Shown here in pieces: positions 1 through 23,590 of a stretch of DNA of 64,000 bases. The position numbers and the translations under genes were made by a program. Location of the stretch: contig NZ_FOAI01000003.1 of the NCBI RefSeq assembly GCF_900109705.1, forward strand, positions 62,001-126,000, given 5' to 3'. Every line of letters starts with the position of its first letter. The first letter of the stretch is position 1. The notes under the pieces were generated by a model. That model worked only from the letters and a program-made list of their open reading frames with translations. It was not told the DNA's origin and ran no database searches. Source of the DNA: Roseivivax marinus. GTDB taxonomy: Bacteria; Pseudomonadota; Alphaproteobacteria; Rhodobacterales; Rhodobacteraceae.

Positions 1-448
1 GGGCACCGACAGCATCGACGGTGGTACGGGCAACGACTCCATCGGCGGGGGCGAAGGCGACGACACCGTGATCGGCGGTGCGGGCAACGACTTCCTCGCC
101 GGGGGCGGCCGCGACGACTCGATTGTCGGCGGCCCGGGCAACGACACGATCAACGGCGGCGCGGGCGACGACACGATGGTGGGCGGCGCCGGGGCTGACC
201 TGTTCGTCTTCAACGACTTCACCCCCGGCGATGTGGACCGGGTGGTGGGCTTCGAGGACGGTGTCGATCGCTTCCGCATGGTCGGGGTGGAGAATGCGCC
301 GGGCTCGGGGCTGCAGGGTTTCGTCGACGCGCTCGAGATCTCCGACGCGGCGGGCGGCGGAGTGACGATGAGCTTCAACGGACACGTCATCGAGGTCACG
401 GGCGTAAGCGCGGCGGATCTCGGACTGGAGGACTTCATCTTCATCTGA
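1..448 (+). CDS. RTX-type calcium-binding exoprotein, C-terminal part only
   Basis: The reading frame enters from the left edge (first full codon at base 2) and ends with TGA at 446-448. About seven consecutive glycine/aspartate nonapeptides of the GGxGxDxxx type are visible, the calcium-binding beta-roll of RTX proteins. A tail of about 85 residues follows, with the 'ADLFVF' and 'VVGFEDGVD' patterns usual after the last repeat in proteins exported by type I secretion, whose uncleaved signal is at the C-terminus. The end (AADLGLEDFIFI) resembles that of the giant RTX protein at 6652-21987 (AADELGADDFVFV), so both may use the same exporter. No type I ABC transporter, membrane fusion or TolC gene lies in the window. 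The N-terminal domains and therefore the function are outside the window. Confidence 0.9.
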   Translation, partial: GTDSIDGGTGNDSIGGGEGDDTVIGGAGNDFLAGGGRDDSIVGGPGNDTINGGAGDDTMVGGAGADLFVFNDFTPGDVDRVVGFEDGVDRFRMVGVENAPGSGLQGFVDALEISDAAGGGVTMSFNGHVIEVTGVSAADLGLEDFIFI

Positions 449-457
449 TCCGCGCCA

Positions 458-485
458 CCGGGGCGGGGCCGCTGCCTCGCCCCGG
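458..485 (+). terminator. Stem-loop after the RTX gene, possible terminator
   Basis: An 8-bp perfect GC stem (CCGGGGCG at 458-465 pairing with CGCCCCGG at 478-485, 12-nt loop) begins 9 nt after the RTX stop codon. There is no T tract behind it, so it is a weak candidate for intrinsic termination. It separates the RTX gene from the following dehydrogenase. Confidence 0.4.
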
Positions 486-566
486 CACAAAGCGCAGTTC
501 CATCGACTTGCACCCGGCGCCGGCTCCGGCCATCAACGCGGCACCGTGCAGCGAGGGGACAGCGAC

Positions 567-2054
567 ATGAAGGATTGGCAGGCATCCGTGGCAACGCTCT
601 ACGACGGATCGTTCCGACCGATGTTCGTGGACGGCGCCTGGCGCGCGGCCCGGTCCGAGCGCGAGATGCCGGCGACGAACCCCGCGGACGGCACACGCCT
701 TGCCACGGTGCCGCGCGGGGATGCGTCCGATATCGACGACGCCGTCGCCGCCGCCCGCCGCGCCTTCGAGGGGCCATGGTCCAAGTTCACCCCCTACGAG
801 CGCCAGAACCTCCTGCTCAGGATCGCCGAGCGGTTCGAGGCCGAGTGGGAGACGCTGTGCCTGTCCGACACCCTCGACATGGGGATGCCGATCCAGCGCA
901 CGCTCGCCAACCAGCGCCGCGTACTGGGGATGCTGCGCTTCTACGCGGGCCAGGCGGTCAGCGTGCACGGCCAGACCATCCCGAACTCGTTTCCGGGCGA
1001 CATCTACTCGTCCACCGTGCGCGAGCCGGTGGGCGTGGTGGGCGCGATCATCCCGTGGAACGCCCCGATCGCGGGATCGGTCTGGAAAATCGCGCCGGCG
1101 CTCGCCACCGGCTGCACGGTGGTGCTGAAACCGTCCGAGGAGGCGTCGCTGACCGTGCTGATGATTGCCCGGATCATGCAGGAGGCGGGGCTGCCGGACG
1201 GTGTGCTCAACATCGTGACCGGGACCGGCGCCGAGGCGGGCGCCGCGCTGGCCGAGCATCCGGGCGTCGACAAGATCGTGTTCACCGGCTCCACCGCCAC
1301 CGGGCAGGCCATCGCCCGCGCCGCGACCGGCAACCTCAAGCGCGTATCGCTGGAACTGGGCGGCAAGTCCCCGGTCATCGTCTGCCGCGATGCGGACATG
1401 GACAAGGCGGTGCCCGTGGCCGCCATGGCGGTCTTCGCCAATTCAGGCCAGATCTGTATCGCGGGATCGCGGCTTTTCGTGGCGCGCGAGATCCACGACG
1501 AGTTCGTGCGACGCGTGGCGGACTACGCCTCGAAGCTGAAGATCGGTCACGGCATCGCCACTGATACCGACATCGGCCCGATCATCTCGGCCCGGCAGGC
1601 CGAGCGCATCGAGGGCTACCTCTCGGCCGGTCCGGCGGAGGGCGCCGAGGTGGTCACCGGCGGCGGGCGCGCCACCGGCACGGGGCTCGACGGGGGGCAC
1701 TTCTTCCATCCCACCGTCTTCGGCGGCGTGACCGACGAGATGAGCGTCGCGCGCGAAGAGATCTTCGGCCCGGTGATTTCCGCGATGCCATTCGACACGC
1801 TCGACGAGGTGGTCGCCCGCGCCAACGCGACGCCCTACGGGCTGGCGGCGGGCGTGTTCTCGACGCATCTCGGGACCGCCCACAAGCTGGCTCACCGGCT
1901 CAAGGCGGGCTCGGTCTGGGTGAACATGTATCACGCCATCGACCCGGCGGTGCCGTTCGGCGGCATGAAGATGTCGGGCTACGGCCGCGAGGGCGGCGCG
2001 GAACATGTCGAGGAATATCTCGACACCAAGGCGATCTGGATCAACGCGGACTGA
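567..2054 (+). CDS. NAD(P)-dependent aldehyde dehydrogenase
   Basis: A 495-residue protein of usual length for the ALDH superfamily, which oxidises an aldehyde to the acid with NAD(P)+. The general-base Glu is in LELGGKSP (about E263) and the nucleophilic Cys in SGQICIAGS (about C297). The cofactor-binding stretch IIPWNAP and the FTGSTATG loop are also present. Start choice: ATG 567 has GAGGGG 8-9 nt upstream; an in-frame GTG at 546 would add seven residues and has no better site. The 3-hydroxyisobutyrate-dehydrogenase-like gene starts 52 nt downstream and a TRAP operon follows on the same strand. This suggests a small catabolic unit in which an imported acid or its precursor passes through alcohol and aldehyde oxidation. 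The substrate cannot be told from sequence; the overall look is betaine-aldehyde/gamma-aminobutyraldehyde type. Confidence 0.9.
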   Translation: MKDWQASVATLYDGSFRPMFVDGAWRAARSEREMPATNPADGTRLATVPRGDASDIDDAVAAARRAFEGPWSKFTPYERQNLLLRIAERFEAEWETLCLSDTLDMGMPIQRTLANQRRVLGMLRFYAGQAVSVHGQTIPNSFPGDIYSSTVREPVGVVGAIIPWNAPIAGSVWKIAPALATGCTVVLKPSEEASLTVLMIARIMQEAGLPDGVLNIVTGTGAEAGAALAEHPGVDKIVFTGSTATGQAIARAATGNLKRVSLELGGKSPVIVCRDADMDKAVPVAAMAVFANSGQICIAGSRLFVAREIHDEFVRRVADYASKLKIGHGIATDTDIGPIISARQAERIEGYLSAGPAEGAEVVTGGGRATGTGLDGGHFFHPTVFGGVTDEMSVAREEIFGPVISAMPFDTLDEVVARANATPYGLAAGVFSTHLGTAHKLAHRLKAGSVWVNMYHAIDPAVPFGGMKMSGYGREGGAEHVEEYLDTKAIWINAD

Positions 2055-2106
2055 GGGCCGGGCGCGCGGCGCGATCCGCGCACAGACCCAGGAGGGGGAG
2101 TTCACC

Positions 2107-2979
2107 ATGAATGTCGGACTGATCGGCGTGGGCCTCATGGGCCATGGCATCGCACGCAACGTGCTGTCGCGGGGTGGCCACGCGCTGTCCTTCCTCGACC
2201 ACCCGGGCAACCAGCCGACCGACGAGATCGTGTCGCTGGGCGGCCGGTCGGTCTCGAGCCCGGCCGAGATCGCGGCCGAGTGCGACGTGATCCTGCTTTG
2301 CGTCACGGGCGCGCCGCAGGTCGAGGCGGTGATGGAGGGGCTTTTGCCCGCGTTGCGCCCCGGCACGGTGGTGGTCGATTGCTCGACCTCGCTGCCCGAG
2401 ACGACGCTGCGGATGGGTGCGCGTACCGAAGAGGTCGGCGGGGCCTATCTCGACGCGCCGATGACCCGAACGGCGGCGCACGCCCATGCCGGCACGCTCA
2501 TTCTTCTGGTGGGGGGCGAGGCCGACACGCTCGAACGGGTGCGCCCGATCCTCGACAGCTTCACCGAGACGGTCACCCATGTCGGACCGCTCGGCCACGG
2601 GCACCGGCTCAAGCTTCTGCACAACTTCGTCTCGGTCGGGTTCATGACGCTACTCGCCGAGGCCGCCGCGCAATCGGCCGATGCGGGTGTCGATCCGGCG
2701 GTGCTGGTGGACGTGCTGGCCAACGGAGGTGGCGCGAGCGCTGCGCTCGACCGGCTCGCCCCGTTCATCGTGGATAACGACCGCAGCGGCCTGCCGTTCG
2801 CGGTGTCGAACGCCGCCAAGGACATCGATTACTACCGCGACATGGCCGAGGCCGCAGGCGCACAGCGCACCGTCGCGGACGGAGTGTCGTCGGCGATCCA
2901 CGGCGTGTCCGAGGGGCAGGGCGGGCAGGCTTACGTGCCCGAACTGGTCCGTCTCTTCCGCAAGAGCGGCGGCGCGTGA
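2107..2979 (+). CDS. 3-hydroxyisobutyrate dehydrogenase-family oxidoreductase
   Basis: A 290-residue NAD(P)-dependent beta-hydroxyacid dehydrogenase. The N-terminal Rossmann motif GVGLMGHGIA (residues 7-16) binds the cofactor. A substrate-binding stretch DAPMTRTAAHAHAG stands where family members have DAPVSGG. The catalytic Lys is in GHRLKLLHNF (about K169). Start choice: ATG 2107 is preceded by GGAGGGGG at a good distance; the frame is open further upstream, but that part overlaps the end of the aldehyde dehydrogenase and is out of character. Known family members act on 3-hydroxyisobutyrate, tartronate semialdehyde, succinic semialdehyde or glyoxylate. The altered substrate loop (TRT in place of SGG) means the exact substrate should not be assumed. 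It lies between the aldehyde dehydrogenase and TRAP genes and is probably co-transcribed with them. Confidence 0.88.
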   Translation: MNVGLIGVGLMGHGIARNVLSRGGHALSFLDHPGNQPTDEIVSLGGRSVSSPAEIAAECDVILLCVTGAPQVEAVMEGLLPALRPGTVVVDCSTSLPETTLRMGARTEEVGGAYLDAPMTRTAAHAHAGTLILLVGGEADTLERVRPILDSFTETVTHVGPLGHGHRLKLLHNFVSVGFMTLLAEAAAQSADAGVDPAVLVDVLANGGGASAALDRLAPFIVDNDRSGLPFAVSNAAKDIDYYRDMAEAAGAQRTVADGVSSAIHGVSEGQGGQAYVPELVRLFRKSGGA

Positions 2980-3065
2980 CGCGCAGGCGATAGCGCTCAC
3001 GCGGGCGGGGTTGCCACCCCAAAAAGCCGCGTGTAGCAACATCGGGAAATTCCAGGGAGGAACAC

Positions 3066-4046
3066 ATGACGTATCGTTTCAGCGGGCTCGTCGCAGCCGG
3101 TGCGATTGTTGCGGCGGCCGGTCCGGCATTCGCGCAAACCGAGGTCAAGATCGGCTACGCGCTGGCGCCCGACAGCCATTACGGCGTCGCGGCACAGACC
3201 TTCGAAGAAGTCGTCACCGAGCAGACAGGCGACGCGTTCAGCTTCAAGCACTTCCCCTCGTCCGGCCTCGGCGGTGAGCGCGAGGTGATCGAGGGCCTGC
3301 AGCTGGGGACCGTCGAGGCGACGATCGTGTCCTCCGGCACGCTGGCCAACTTCGTGCCCGACACCGGCGTCTTCGACATCCCGTTCCTGTTCCGCGACCT
3401 GGAGCATGCACGCGCCGTTCTCGACGGCGAGATCGGGCAGGAGATTCTCGCCAAGTTCGACGACGTGGGCCTGCACGGCCTCGCATGGGGCGAGCAGGGT
3501 TTCCGCCACATCACCAACAACCGCAACGCCATCGAGACCCCGGCCGACGTCGAGGGTCTGAAGATCCGCACCATGGAGAACCCGGTCCACCAGGCGGCGT
3601 TCAACGCGATGGGCGCCGCGCCCACGCCGATGGCCTGGCCCGAGGTGATCTCGTCGCTTCAGCAGGGCGTGATCGACGGGCAGGAGAACCCGCTGTCGGT
3701 GATCGTGTCGGTGAAGCTCGACGAGGTGCAGGAATATCTGACGCTGTCGGGCCACGTCTATTCGCCCGCGATGCTGCTGGTGTCGAAGCCCTTCTGGGAC
3801 GGTCTCTCGGACGAGCAGAAGGCGGCCTTCGAGACCGCCGCGGACGAGGCCGTTACCGCCATGCGTGGTTTCGTGGATGACGTGGAGACCACCGGCGTCG
3901 AGACGCTGAAGGAGCGCGGCATGAAGGTGAACGAGCTTTCCGCCGAGCAGAAAGCCCAGTTCCAGGAAGAGATCTCGTCGGCCTACGAGGGCTATTACGA
4001 GACCTACGGCCAGGACCTGGTCGACTCGATCGTGAACTTCGAATGA
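3066..4046 (+). CDS. TRAP transporter periplasmic binding protein (DctP family)
   Basis: A 326-residue binding protein of a tripartite ATP-independent periplasmic transporter. It has a signal peptide (about residues 1-25, ending at the PAFAQ site). The mature protein has the DctP-type features: an early beta-strand EVKIGYALAPDSHYG, and KIRTMENP with the conserved ligand-carboxylate Arg (about R168). PTPMAWPEVISSLQQGVIDGQENP follows, diagnostic of the family. It would bind an organic acid in the periplasm and deliver it to the QM permease encoded next. The start at ATG 3066 has CAGGGAGG upstream. A GC stem-loop lies immediately after the gene. The neighbouring oxidoreductases suggest a hydroxy- or semialdehyde-acid pathway, but the ligand is unknown. 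Confidence 0.93.
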   Translation: MTYRFSGLVAAGAIVAAAGPAFAQTEVKIGYALAPDSHYGVAAQTFEEVVTEQTGDAFSFKHFPSSGLGGEREVIEGLQLGTVEATIVSSGTLANFVPDTGVFDIPFLFRDLEHARAVLDGEIGQEILAKFDDVGLHGLAWGEQGFRHITNNRNAIETPADVEGLKIRTMENPVHQAAFNAMGAAPTPMAWPEVISSLQQGVIDGQENPLSVIVSVKLDEVQEYLTLSGHVYSPAMLLVSKPFWDGLSDEQKAAFETAADEAVTAMRGFVDDVETTGVETLKERGMKVNELSAEQKAQFQEEISSAYEGYYETYGQDLVDSIVNFE

Positions 4047-4052
4047 CCGAGT

Positions 4053-4077
4053 GCCGGCGCCCCGGGCGGGCGCCGGC
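4053..4077 (+). promoter_or_regulatory. Stem-loop between TRAP binding-protein gene and small permease gene
   Basis: A perfect 10-bp stem (GCCGGCGCCC at 4053-4062 with GGGCGCCGGC at 4068-4077, 5-nt loop) begins 6 nt after the binding-protein stop codon and ends 18 nt before the preferred dctQ start. There is no T tract. Such intercistronic hairpins commonly protect upstream mRNA or attenuate, giving an excess of binding protein over permease. Similar hairpins occupy the same position in the other tripartite operons here. Confidence 0.6.
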
Positions 4078-4095
4078 GCCGACAGGGGGCCTAGC

Positions 4096-4620
4096 GTGAA
4101 GCGGCTCGAACGCATTTTTGTCCGCGCCAACGGCTGGGCGCTGATCCTGATCCTGGGCGCGATGCCCCTGATCGTGGGCGCGAACATCGCGCTGCGCTAC
4201 CTCACCGGGCATTCGCTGTCCTGGGCCGACGAGGCCGCGCGCTATCTCATGATCTGGATGACGTTTGTCGGTGCGGGCCTCGCGCTGCGTCTCGGCGCGC
4301 ATGTCGCGATCACCAACCTGCAGGACGCGCTTCCCACCACGGGCCAGAAGCTTCTGCGTGGCGCGCTTGTCCTCGTCCTTCTGATCTTCTTCGGCTTCAT
4401 GGTGTCGGTGGGCATCGAGTATGCCCAGCGGATGCAGTTCCAGCTGACCCCGGCGCTGCGGATCCCGTTCCTCTATGTCTACGCCGCGATGCCGGTGGGG
4501 TTCTCCCTGCTGATCGTCCACCTTCTGCTGATCGCGCCGCAATTCGTGCGGGCCGGAACCTACAAGGGGTCCGGCCCCGGCGACGAAGACGCGGCGCTGC
4601 GCGAGGGCGCCAATGGCTGA
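4096..4620 (+). CDS. TRAP transporter small permease (DctQ family)
   Basis: A 174-residue integral membrane protein with four predicted helices (roughly residues 11-33, 46-64, 86-107 and 128-150), the DctQ arrangement. SWADEAARYLMIWMTFVGA is the typical second-helix signature. With DctM it forms the sodium-coupled permease that accepts ligand from DctP. Start choice: GTG 4096 (VKRLERIF) has CAGGGGGC upstream. An earlier GTG at 4051 would place the hairpin at 4053-4077 inside the coding region and add an alanine/proline-rich stretch that is not membrane-like, so it is disfavoured. The last 8 nt overlap the start of dctM, implying translational coupling. Confidence 0.9.
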   Translation: MKRLERIFVRANGWALILILGAMPLIVGANIALRYLTGHSLSWADEAARYLMIWMTFVGAGLALRLGAHVAITNLQDALPTTGQKLLRGALVLVLLIFFGFMVSVGIEYAQRMQFQLTPALRIPFLYVYAAMPVGFSLLIVHLLLIAPQFVRAGTYKGSGPGDEDAALREGANG

Positions 4621-5896
4621 GATCCTCTTTCCTGCGCTCTTCGTGCTGCTCGCGCTCGGGCTTCCGGTCGCTTTTGCCATGGCGATCGCGGTCTTCGTCG
4701 CCCTGAGCTTCGGCTCGAGCTACCCGAACCTCGTCGTGGTGAAGGAGATGTTCTCGGGCCTCGACAGCTTTCCGCTGCTTGCCGTGCCGTTCTTCATCCT
4801 CGCGGCCGAAATCATGACCGCGGGTGCGGTGACCATGGCGATCCTGCGCCTCGCGCAATCCCTCGTCGGGCACCTGCGCGGCGGGCTGGGCCACGCCAAC
4901 GTGGTCAGTTCCGCCATGTTCGCCGGTATCTCGGGCAGCGCGCTTGCGGACGCGGCGGGGCCGGGAGCGATGATGGTCCGCATGATGGAGAAGGGCGGCT
5001 ACGACCGCGCCTATGCCGGCGCGCTGACCATCGCCAGTTCCGTGGTGGGGCCCATCATCCCTCCGTCGATCACCATGATCATCTACGCCATGCAGGACCA
5101 GCGGGTGTCCGTGGGGTCGCTGTTCATGGCGGGGGTGTTGCCGGGTGTTCTGATCACGTTGTTGGTGCTGCTCGCCAATGCGCGGGTGAGCCGGGCGCGG
5201 GGCTACGCTTCCGGCGCGCCGATGCCGTCGCTGCCCGAGATCGTGCGCATCTTCCTGCACGCCGTTCCGGCGCTCCTGCTGATCGTGCTGATCGTGGGTG
5301 GCATCCGCTTCGGTGTGTTCACGCCCACCGAGGCGTCGGTCATCGCGGTGTTCTACGCGCTCTTCGTGGGCATGTTCGTCTACCGCTCGTTTCGTCTGCG
5401 GGACCTGCCCGACACCATCCTGCGCGCGGCGATCGTCGCCGGGGCGGTGCTCCTGATCCTCGGCGCGGCGCGGGCCTTCGCCTGGGTGCTGATCATCGAG
5501 GGCATTCCCCAGATGCTGGCCGAGACCATCATCTCCTGGGACCTGTCGCCTCTGGTGTTCCTGCTGGCGGTGAACCTGCTGCTGCTGGCGTTCGGCCTGT
5601 TCATGGACCCGTTGCCGGGGGTGATGATCCTGGTGCCGATCCTCGCGCCCATCGCCTTCGCGCTGGGTATCGACCCCGACCACTTCGCCATCGTGGTGAT
5701 TGTGAACCTGACGCTGGGACTGACCACGCCACCGGTGGGCAGCCTGATCTTTGTGGTCTCGTCCGCGGTGTCGCTCAAGCCGTCTCGGCTGATCCGGGAG
5801 ATGCCGCCGTTCTTCGTTGCGCTCGGTCTGGCTCTTCTGCTGATCACCTTCGTGCCGGCGCTCTCGACCTGGCTGCCGGAAATCAGCGGCTTCTGA
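4613..5896 (+). CDS. TRAP transporter large permease (DctM family)
   Basis: A 427-residue hydrophobic protein with about twelve membrane segments, typical of DctM, the sodium-coupled elevator-type transport subunit of TRAP systems. Diagnostic stretches are SGSALADAAGPGAMM, IGPIIPPS-like VGPIIPPSITMIIY, FTPTEASVIAV and LTTPPVGSLIFV near the second ligand site. It is the last gene of the 567-5896 unit and overlaps dctQ by 8 nt. No strong terminator follows. The next 755 nt are non-coding. Confidence 0.93.
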   Translation: MAEILFPALFVLLALGLPVAFAMAIAVFVALSFGSSYPNLVVVKEMFSGLDSFPLLAVPFFILAAEIMTAGAVTMAILRLAQSLVGHLRGGLGHANVVSSAMFAGISGSALADAAGPGAMMVRMMEKGGYDRAYAGALTIASSVVGPIIPPSITMIIYAMQDQRVSVGSLFMAGVLPGVLITLLVLLANARVSRARGYASGAPMPSLPEIVRIFLHAVPALLLIVLIVGGIRFGVFTPTEASVIAVFYALFVGMFVYRSFRLRDLPDTILRAAIVAGAVLLILGAARAFAWVLIIEGIPQMLAETIISWDLSPLVFLLAVNLLLLAFGLFMDPLPGVMILVPILAPIAFALGIDPDHFAIVVIVNLTLGLTTPPVGSLIFVVSSAVSLKPSRLIREMPPFFVALGLALLLITFVPALSTWLPEISGF

Positions 5897-6160
5897 GCGC
5901 GGCGCCAGGGTCGCCCTTTCCCCCTGTTTCGAATGCTCTTCCGCGGGCACTGAGCGCCTATGAGTCGCGCCTCCCCGACGGCTGATCCGAATCACTCTCG
6001 GCACCGCACAACCGGGTTGCCGTCGGCTGCCGAAGCGGGAAGTGCGCCGTTGCGAAACTGTCTGTTTCGTCCGCAGAATCGCGGTGTGCAACCCTGAGGG
6101 GACACCTTGCCCGTCGCTGTTCAGCGGCAGCTTCCACCCAAATTCGAATTTTCGCACTGG

Positions 6161-6176
6161 TTAACAGAAGGTTAAC
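6161..6176 (+). promoter_or_regulatory. CtrA-type binding box TTAA-N7-TTAAC
   Basis: TTAA at 6161-6164, seven bases, then TTAAC at 6172-6176. This is an exact match to the TTAA-N7-TTAA(C) consensus of the alphaproteobacterial response regulator CtrA. The box lies in non-coding DNA about 34 nt upstream of a perfect TATAAT hexamer. In Rhodobacterales CtrA controls motility, chemotaxis and surface functions. That would make the giant secreted protein part of a CtrA regulon; binding is inferred from sequence only. Confidence 0.55.
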
Positions 6177-6209
6177 AGCCATCCGCGCTGCTGAAAGTAT
6201 CGTGCGCGC

Positions 6210-6215
6210 TATAAT
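6210..6215 (+). promoter_or_regulatory. Candidate -10 element (TATAAT) for the giant RTX gene
   Basis: A perfect TATAAT hexamer, uncommon in this high-G+C sequence. No good TTGACA-like -35 element sits 16-18 nt upstream, as expected for an activator-dependent promoter. The predicted start near 6222 would put the CtrA-type box at about -61 to -46 and leave a leader of about 430 nt. Confidence 0.45.
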
Positions 6216-6651
6216 AATCGCCTGTTTTGGGCACTCTATCGGCGCGTGTTGCCGCAACGCCGCCCTTAAATCGTCATAAAAAAAGTAATTGCGGCAGAAA
6301 CATGTTTTCGCTCAATGTGGCCGATGCCGGGGTCCGGAGTTTTTCCGGGACCCGCTGCGCACCGCCATGTTTCTGTTTTCAATTTCGGGAAGCATCCCGG
6401 GCCCCTTTTCAAAGAGCGCGGTGCCACAAAAACAAAGTCATCTCGAAGATGATGCTCTGGTCCCACGCGGTCTCGGCCGCGCGGTGCATCTCGAATAGGG
6501 GCAAAAAGCCTCCACCAATTCCGCACAAGCGGAAAGTCCTGAGCAGTCGAAATTGAATACACCCCACGCTGTGGGGGTCGTCCGTGCGCGCTGTGTGCAC
6601 GGTCCGGGAATGGATTTGGCCGCGCGCCGCGAGACATGGTTGGAACGTAAA

Positions 6652-21987
<15,336 letters not shown>

Positions 21988-22468
21988 GGTGAACCTCCGG
22001 TCCCCGCGACGGGGCCGGCCGACAGACAGCAGGGGCCCCGCCATGTGCGGGGCCCCTTGCACGTCCGCGGACAGGCTTGGGAAAGGGGCGCCCCACGGAC
22101 CGCACCGGCACCACGGCGGACTGGATGCAGAACTGCAACGTCGCCTTATACCCATTTGCACATGAACAATTTTTCAGCAGTCGTGGTGGTCGCGACGATG
22201 TGTCCGACCCGCGACCCGGCGATCATCCGAAGGTTGGTCGATGCGCCGTAAACCCCGTCATTGGCGTCCTGAATTGTGTCGATCAAGCTCCGGGCGCGGC
22301 GACGCAAAGCCGGCAAACATATACGAGAATCCTGAACAATAAGTTGACATTGCCCTGCGCCGCGCCGGAACCTTGGGGCACCCCGCGCGGGTCTCCGGGA
22401 CCCGCCACAACCAATCGGCGCTCGTTCGTGCTGCCACGACGAGAGCGCCCGAAGCTGGGAGATACTTC
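21988..22468 (+). other. Intergenic region between the giant RTX gene and TRAP operon 2
   Basis: 481 nt with no convincing gene. It begins with a strong hairpin (22031-22057) that probably ends transcription of the giant gene. The rest must hold the promoter of the TRAP operon. A TTGACA hexamer at 22344-22349 has no acceptable -10 at the normal distance. GGGAGAT at about 22457-22463 is the ribosome site of the next gene. Confidence 0.6.
22031..22057 (+). terminator. Strong hairpin after the giant RTX gene, probable terminator
   Basis: A perfect 11-bp stem (AGGGGCCCCGC at 22031-22041 with GCGGGGCCCCT at 22047-22057) and a 5-nt loop, 43 nt after the stop codon. It is followed by only TGC, not a T run, so termination may need a factor. 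The position and stem strength favour a 3'-end role. Confidence 0.6.
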
Positions 22469-23488
22469 ATGAAACGCCGCAACATCCTTGCCGCAAGCAT
22501 CCTCGCCCTGGGGGCCGCCACGACCTCGGCCAGCGCCGATACCTGGCGCTATGCGTTCGAAGAGGCGATGGACGAGGTGCAGGGCATCTTCGCGCAGAAG
22601 TTCAAGGAAGAGGTCGAGGCCAACTCCGACCACACTGTCCAGCTTTTTCCGTTCGGCACGCTGGGCGAGTCCGCCGACATCATGGAGCAGGCGCAGTCTG
22701 GCATCCTTCAGTTCGTCGACCAGTCACCGGGCTTCACCGGCGCGCTGATCCCCGAGGCGCAAGTCTTCTTCGTGCCTTATCTGCTGCCCCAGGACGAAGA
22801 GCAGCTCGCGACCTTCTTCCAGGAGTCGAAGGCGATCAACGAGATGTTCCCGCCGCTCTACGAGGAGCAGGGCCTCGAGCTTCTGACCATGTTCCCCGAG
22901 GGCGAGGTCATGATGACCACGCAGGAGCCGGTCGAGAGCCCCGAGGACCTCAACGAGGTCAAGTTCCGGGTGATGACCAACCCGCTGCTGGTGGAAAGCT
23001 ATCAAGCCTTCGGCGCGACGCCCACGCCGCTGCCGTGGGGTGAGGTCTACGGCGGTCTCCAGACCGGCATCATCCAGGGCCAGGAGAACCCCGCGTTCTT
23101 CATCGAGTCCACGAAGATGTACGAGGTGACCGACTACATCACGCGCGCCGGCCACAACAACTTCACCACTGCTGTCATGGCCAACCTCGAGTTCTACGAG
23201 GGCCTTCCCGAGGAAGAGCAGACGATGATCCAGGACGCCATCGACGTCGCGTTCGATCACATCATCGAGTACCAGGACGGCCTGACCGAGGAGTCGCTCG
23301 AGAAGATCAAGGAGGCCAAGCCCTCGATCACGATCACCGAGCTGACCGAGGAGCAGCGCCAGCCCTTCATGGAGACCGCCGACGAGGTGGAGCAGGAGTT
23401 CCTCGAGATCGGCGGCGACCAGGCCGAGGCAATCCTCGAACAGATGAAGGCCGATCTCGAAGCGGTGGCCTCCGGCTCGGGCAGCTGA
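22469..23488 (+). CDS. TRAP transporter periplasmic binding protein (DctP family)
   Basis: A 339-residue binding protein. It has a signal peptide (MKRRNILAASILALG..., cleavage near ASADTW). The mature part has TWRYAFEEAMDEVQG, KFRVMTNP with the conserved ligand Arg (about R167) and ATPTPLPWGEVYGGLQTGIIQGQENP, all characteristic of DctP. Start: ATG 22469 with GGGAGAT upstream; the frame is open earlier but codes non-conserved sequence. First gene of the dctPQM-uspA-isomerase operon and followed by a stem-loop. The mature protein is unusually acidic toward its C-terminus. The gene order with a UspA gene recalls the ectoine system TeaABCD of Halomonas; the ligand here is not known. Confidence 0.93.
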   Translation: MKRRNILAASILALGAATTSASADTWRYAFEEAMDEVQGIFAQKFKEEVEANSDHTVQLFPFGTLGESADIMEQAQSGILQFVDQSPGFTGALIPEAQVFFVPYLLPQDEEQLATFFQESKAINEMFPPLYEEQGLELLTMFPEGEVMMTTQEPVESPEDLNEVKFRVMTNPLLVESYQAFGATPTPLPWGEVYGGLQTGIIQGQENPAFFIESTKMYEVTDYITRAGHNNFTTAVMANLEFYEGLPEEEQTMIQDAIDVAFDHIIEYQDGLTEESLEKIKEAKPSITITELTEEQRQPFMETADEVEQEFLEIGGDQAEAILEQMKADLEAVASGSGS

Positions 23489-23511
23489 TCCGCGCCGACC
23501 ATGCCTTTCGT

Positions 23512-23544
23512 ACCGGGCCGCGCCGCAGGCGCGCGCGGCCCGGT
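23512..23544 (+). promoter_or_regulatory. Stem-loop between TRAP binding-protein gene and small permease gene
   Basis: A perfect 12-bp stem (ACCGGGCCGCGC at 23512-23523 with GCGCGGCCCGGT at 23533-23544, 9-nt loop), 23 nt after the binding-protein stop and 46 nt before dctQ. There is no T tract. It holds the same position as the hairpins at 4053-4077, 39439-39464 and 47325-47352. Confidence 0.6.
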
Positions 23545-23590
23545 GCGCCACGACCCGGCCCCTCAGACGACCGATCAAGGAAGGCATCTC

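Larger units (their letters stand above)
5897..6651 (+). other. 755-nt non-coding leader upstream of the giant RTX gene
   Basis: No convincing gene was found on either strand. This is the lowest-G+C stretch of the left half, with A/T-rich patches near 6135-6300. It holds a perfect CtrA-type box and a TATAAT hexamer (listed separately), which would give a 5' leader of about 430 nt to ATG 6652. Within that leader is a short stem (CGGGA at 6388-6392 with TCCCG about 4 nt later) followed by GGGCCCCTTTTC, possibly attenuator-like but weak. Small open frames on both strands here (for example near 6227-6556) have no family resemblance or ribosome sites and were not called. Confidence 0.6.

Noticed and set aside
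4397-6157. Long minus-strand frame of 586 codons opposite dctM.
   Set aside because: Arg/His/Gln-rich translation with no family pattern. The plus strand encodes an unmistakable TRAP permease.
22344-22349. TTGACA hexamer upstream of TRAP operon 2 as a -35 element.
   Set aside because: No recognisable -10 hexamer lies 16-18 nt downstream; that stretch is G/C-rich.
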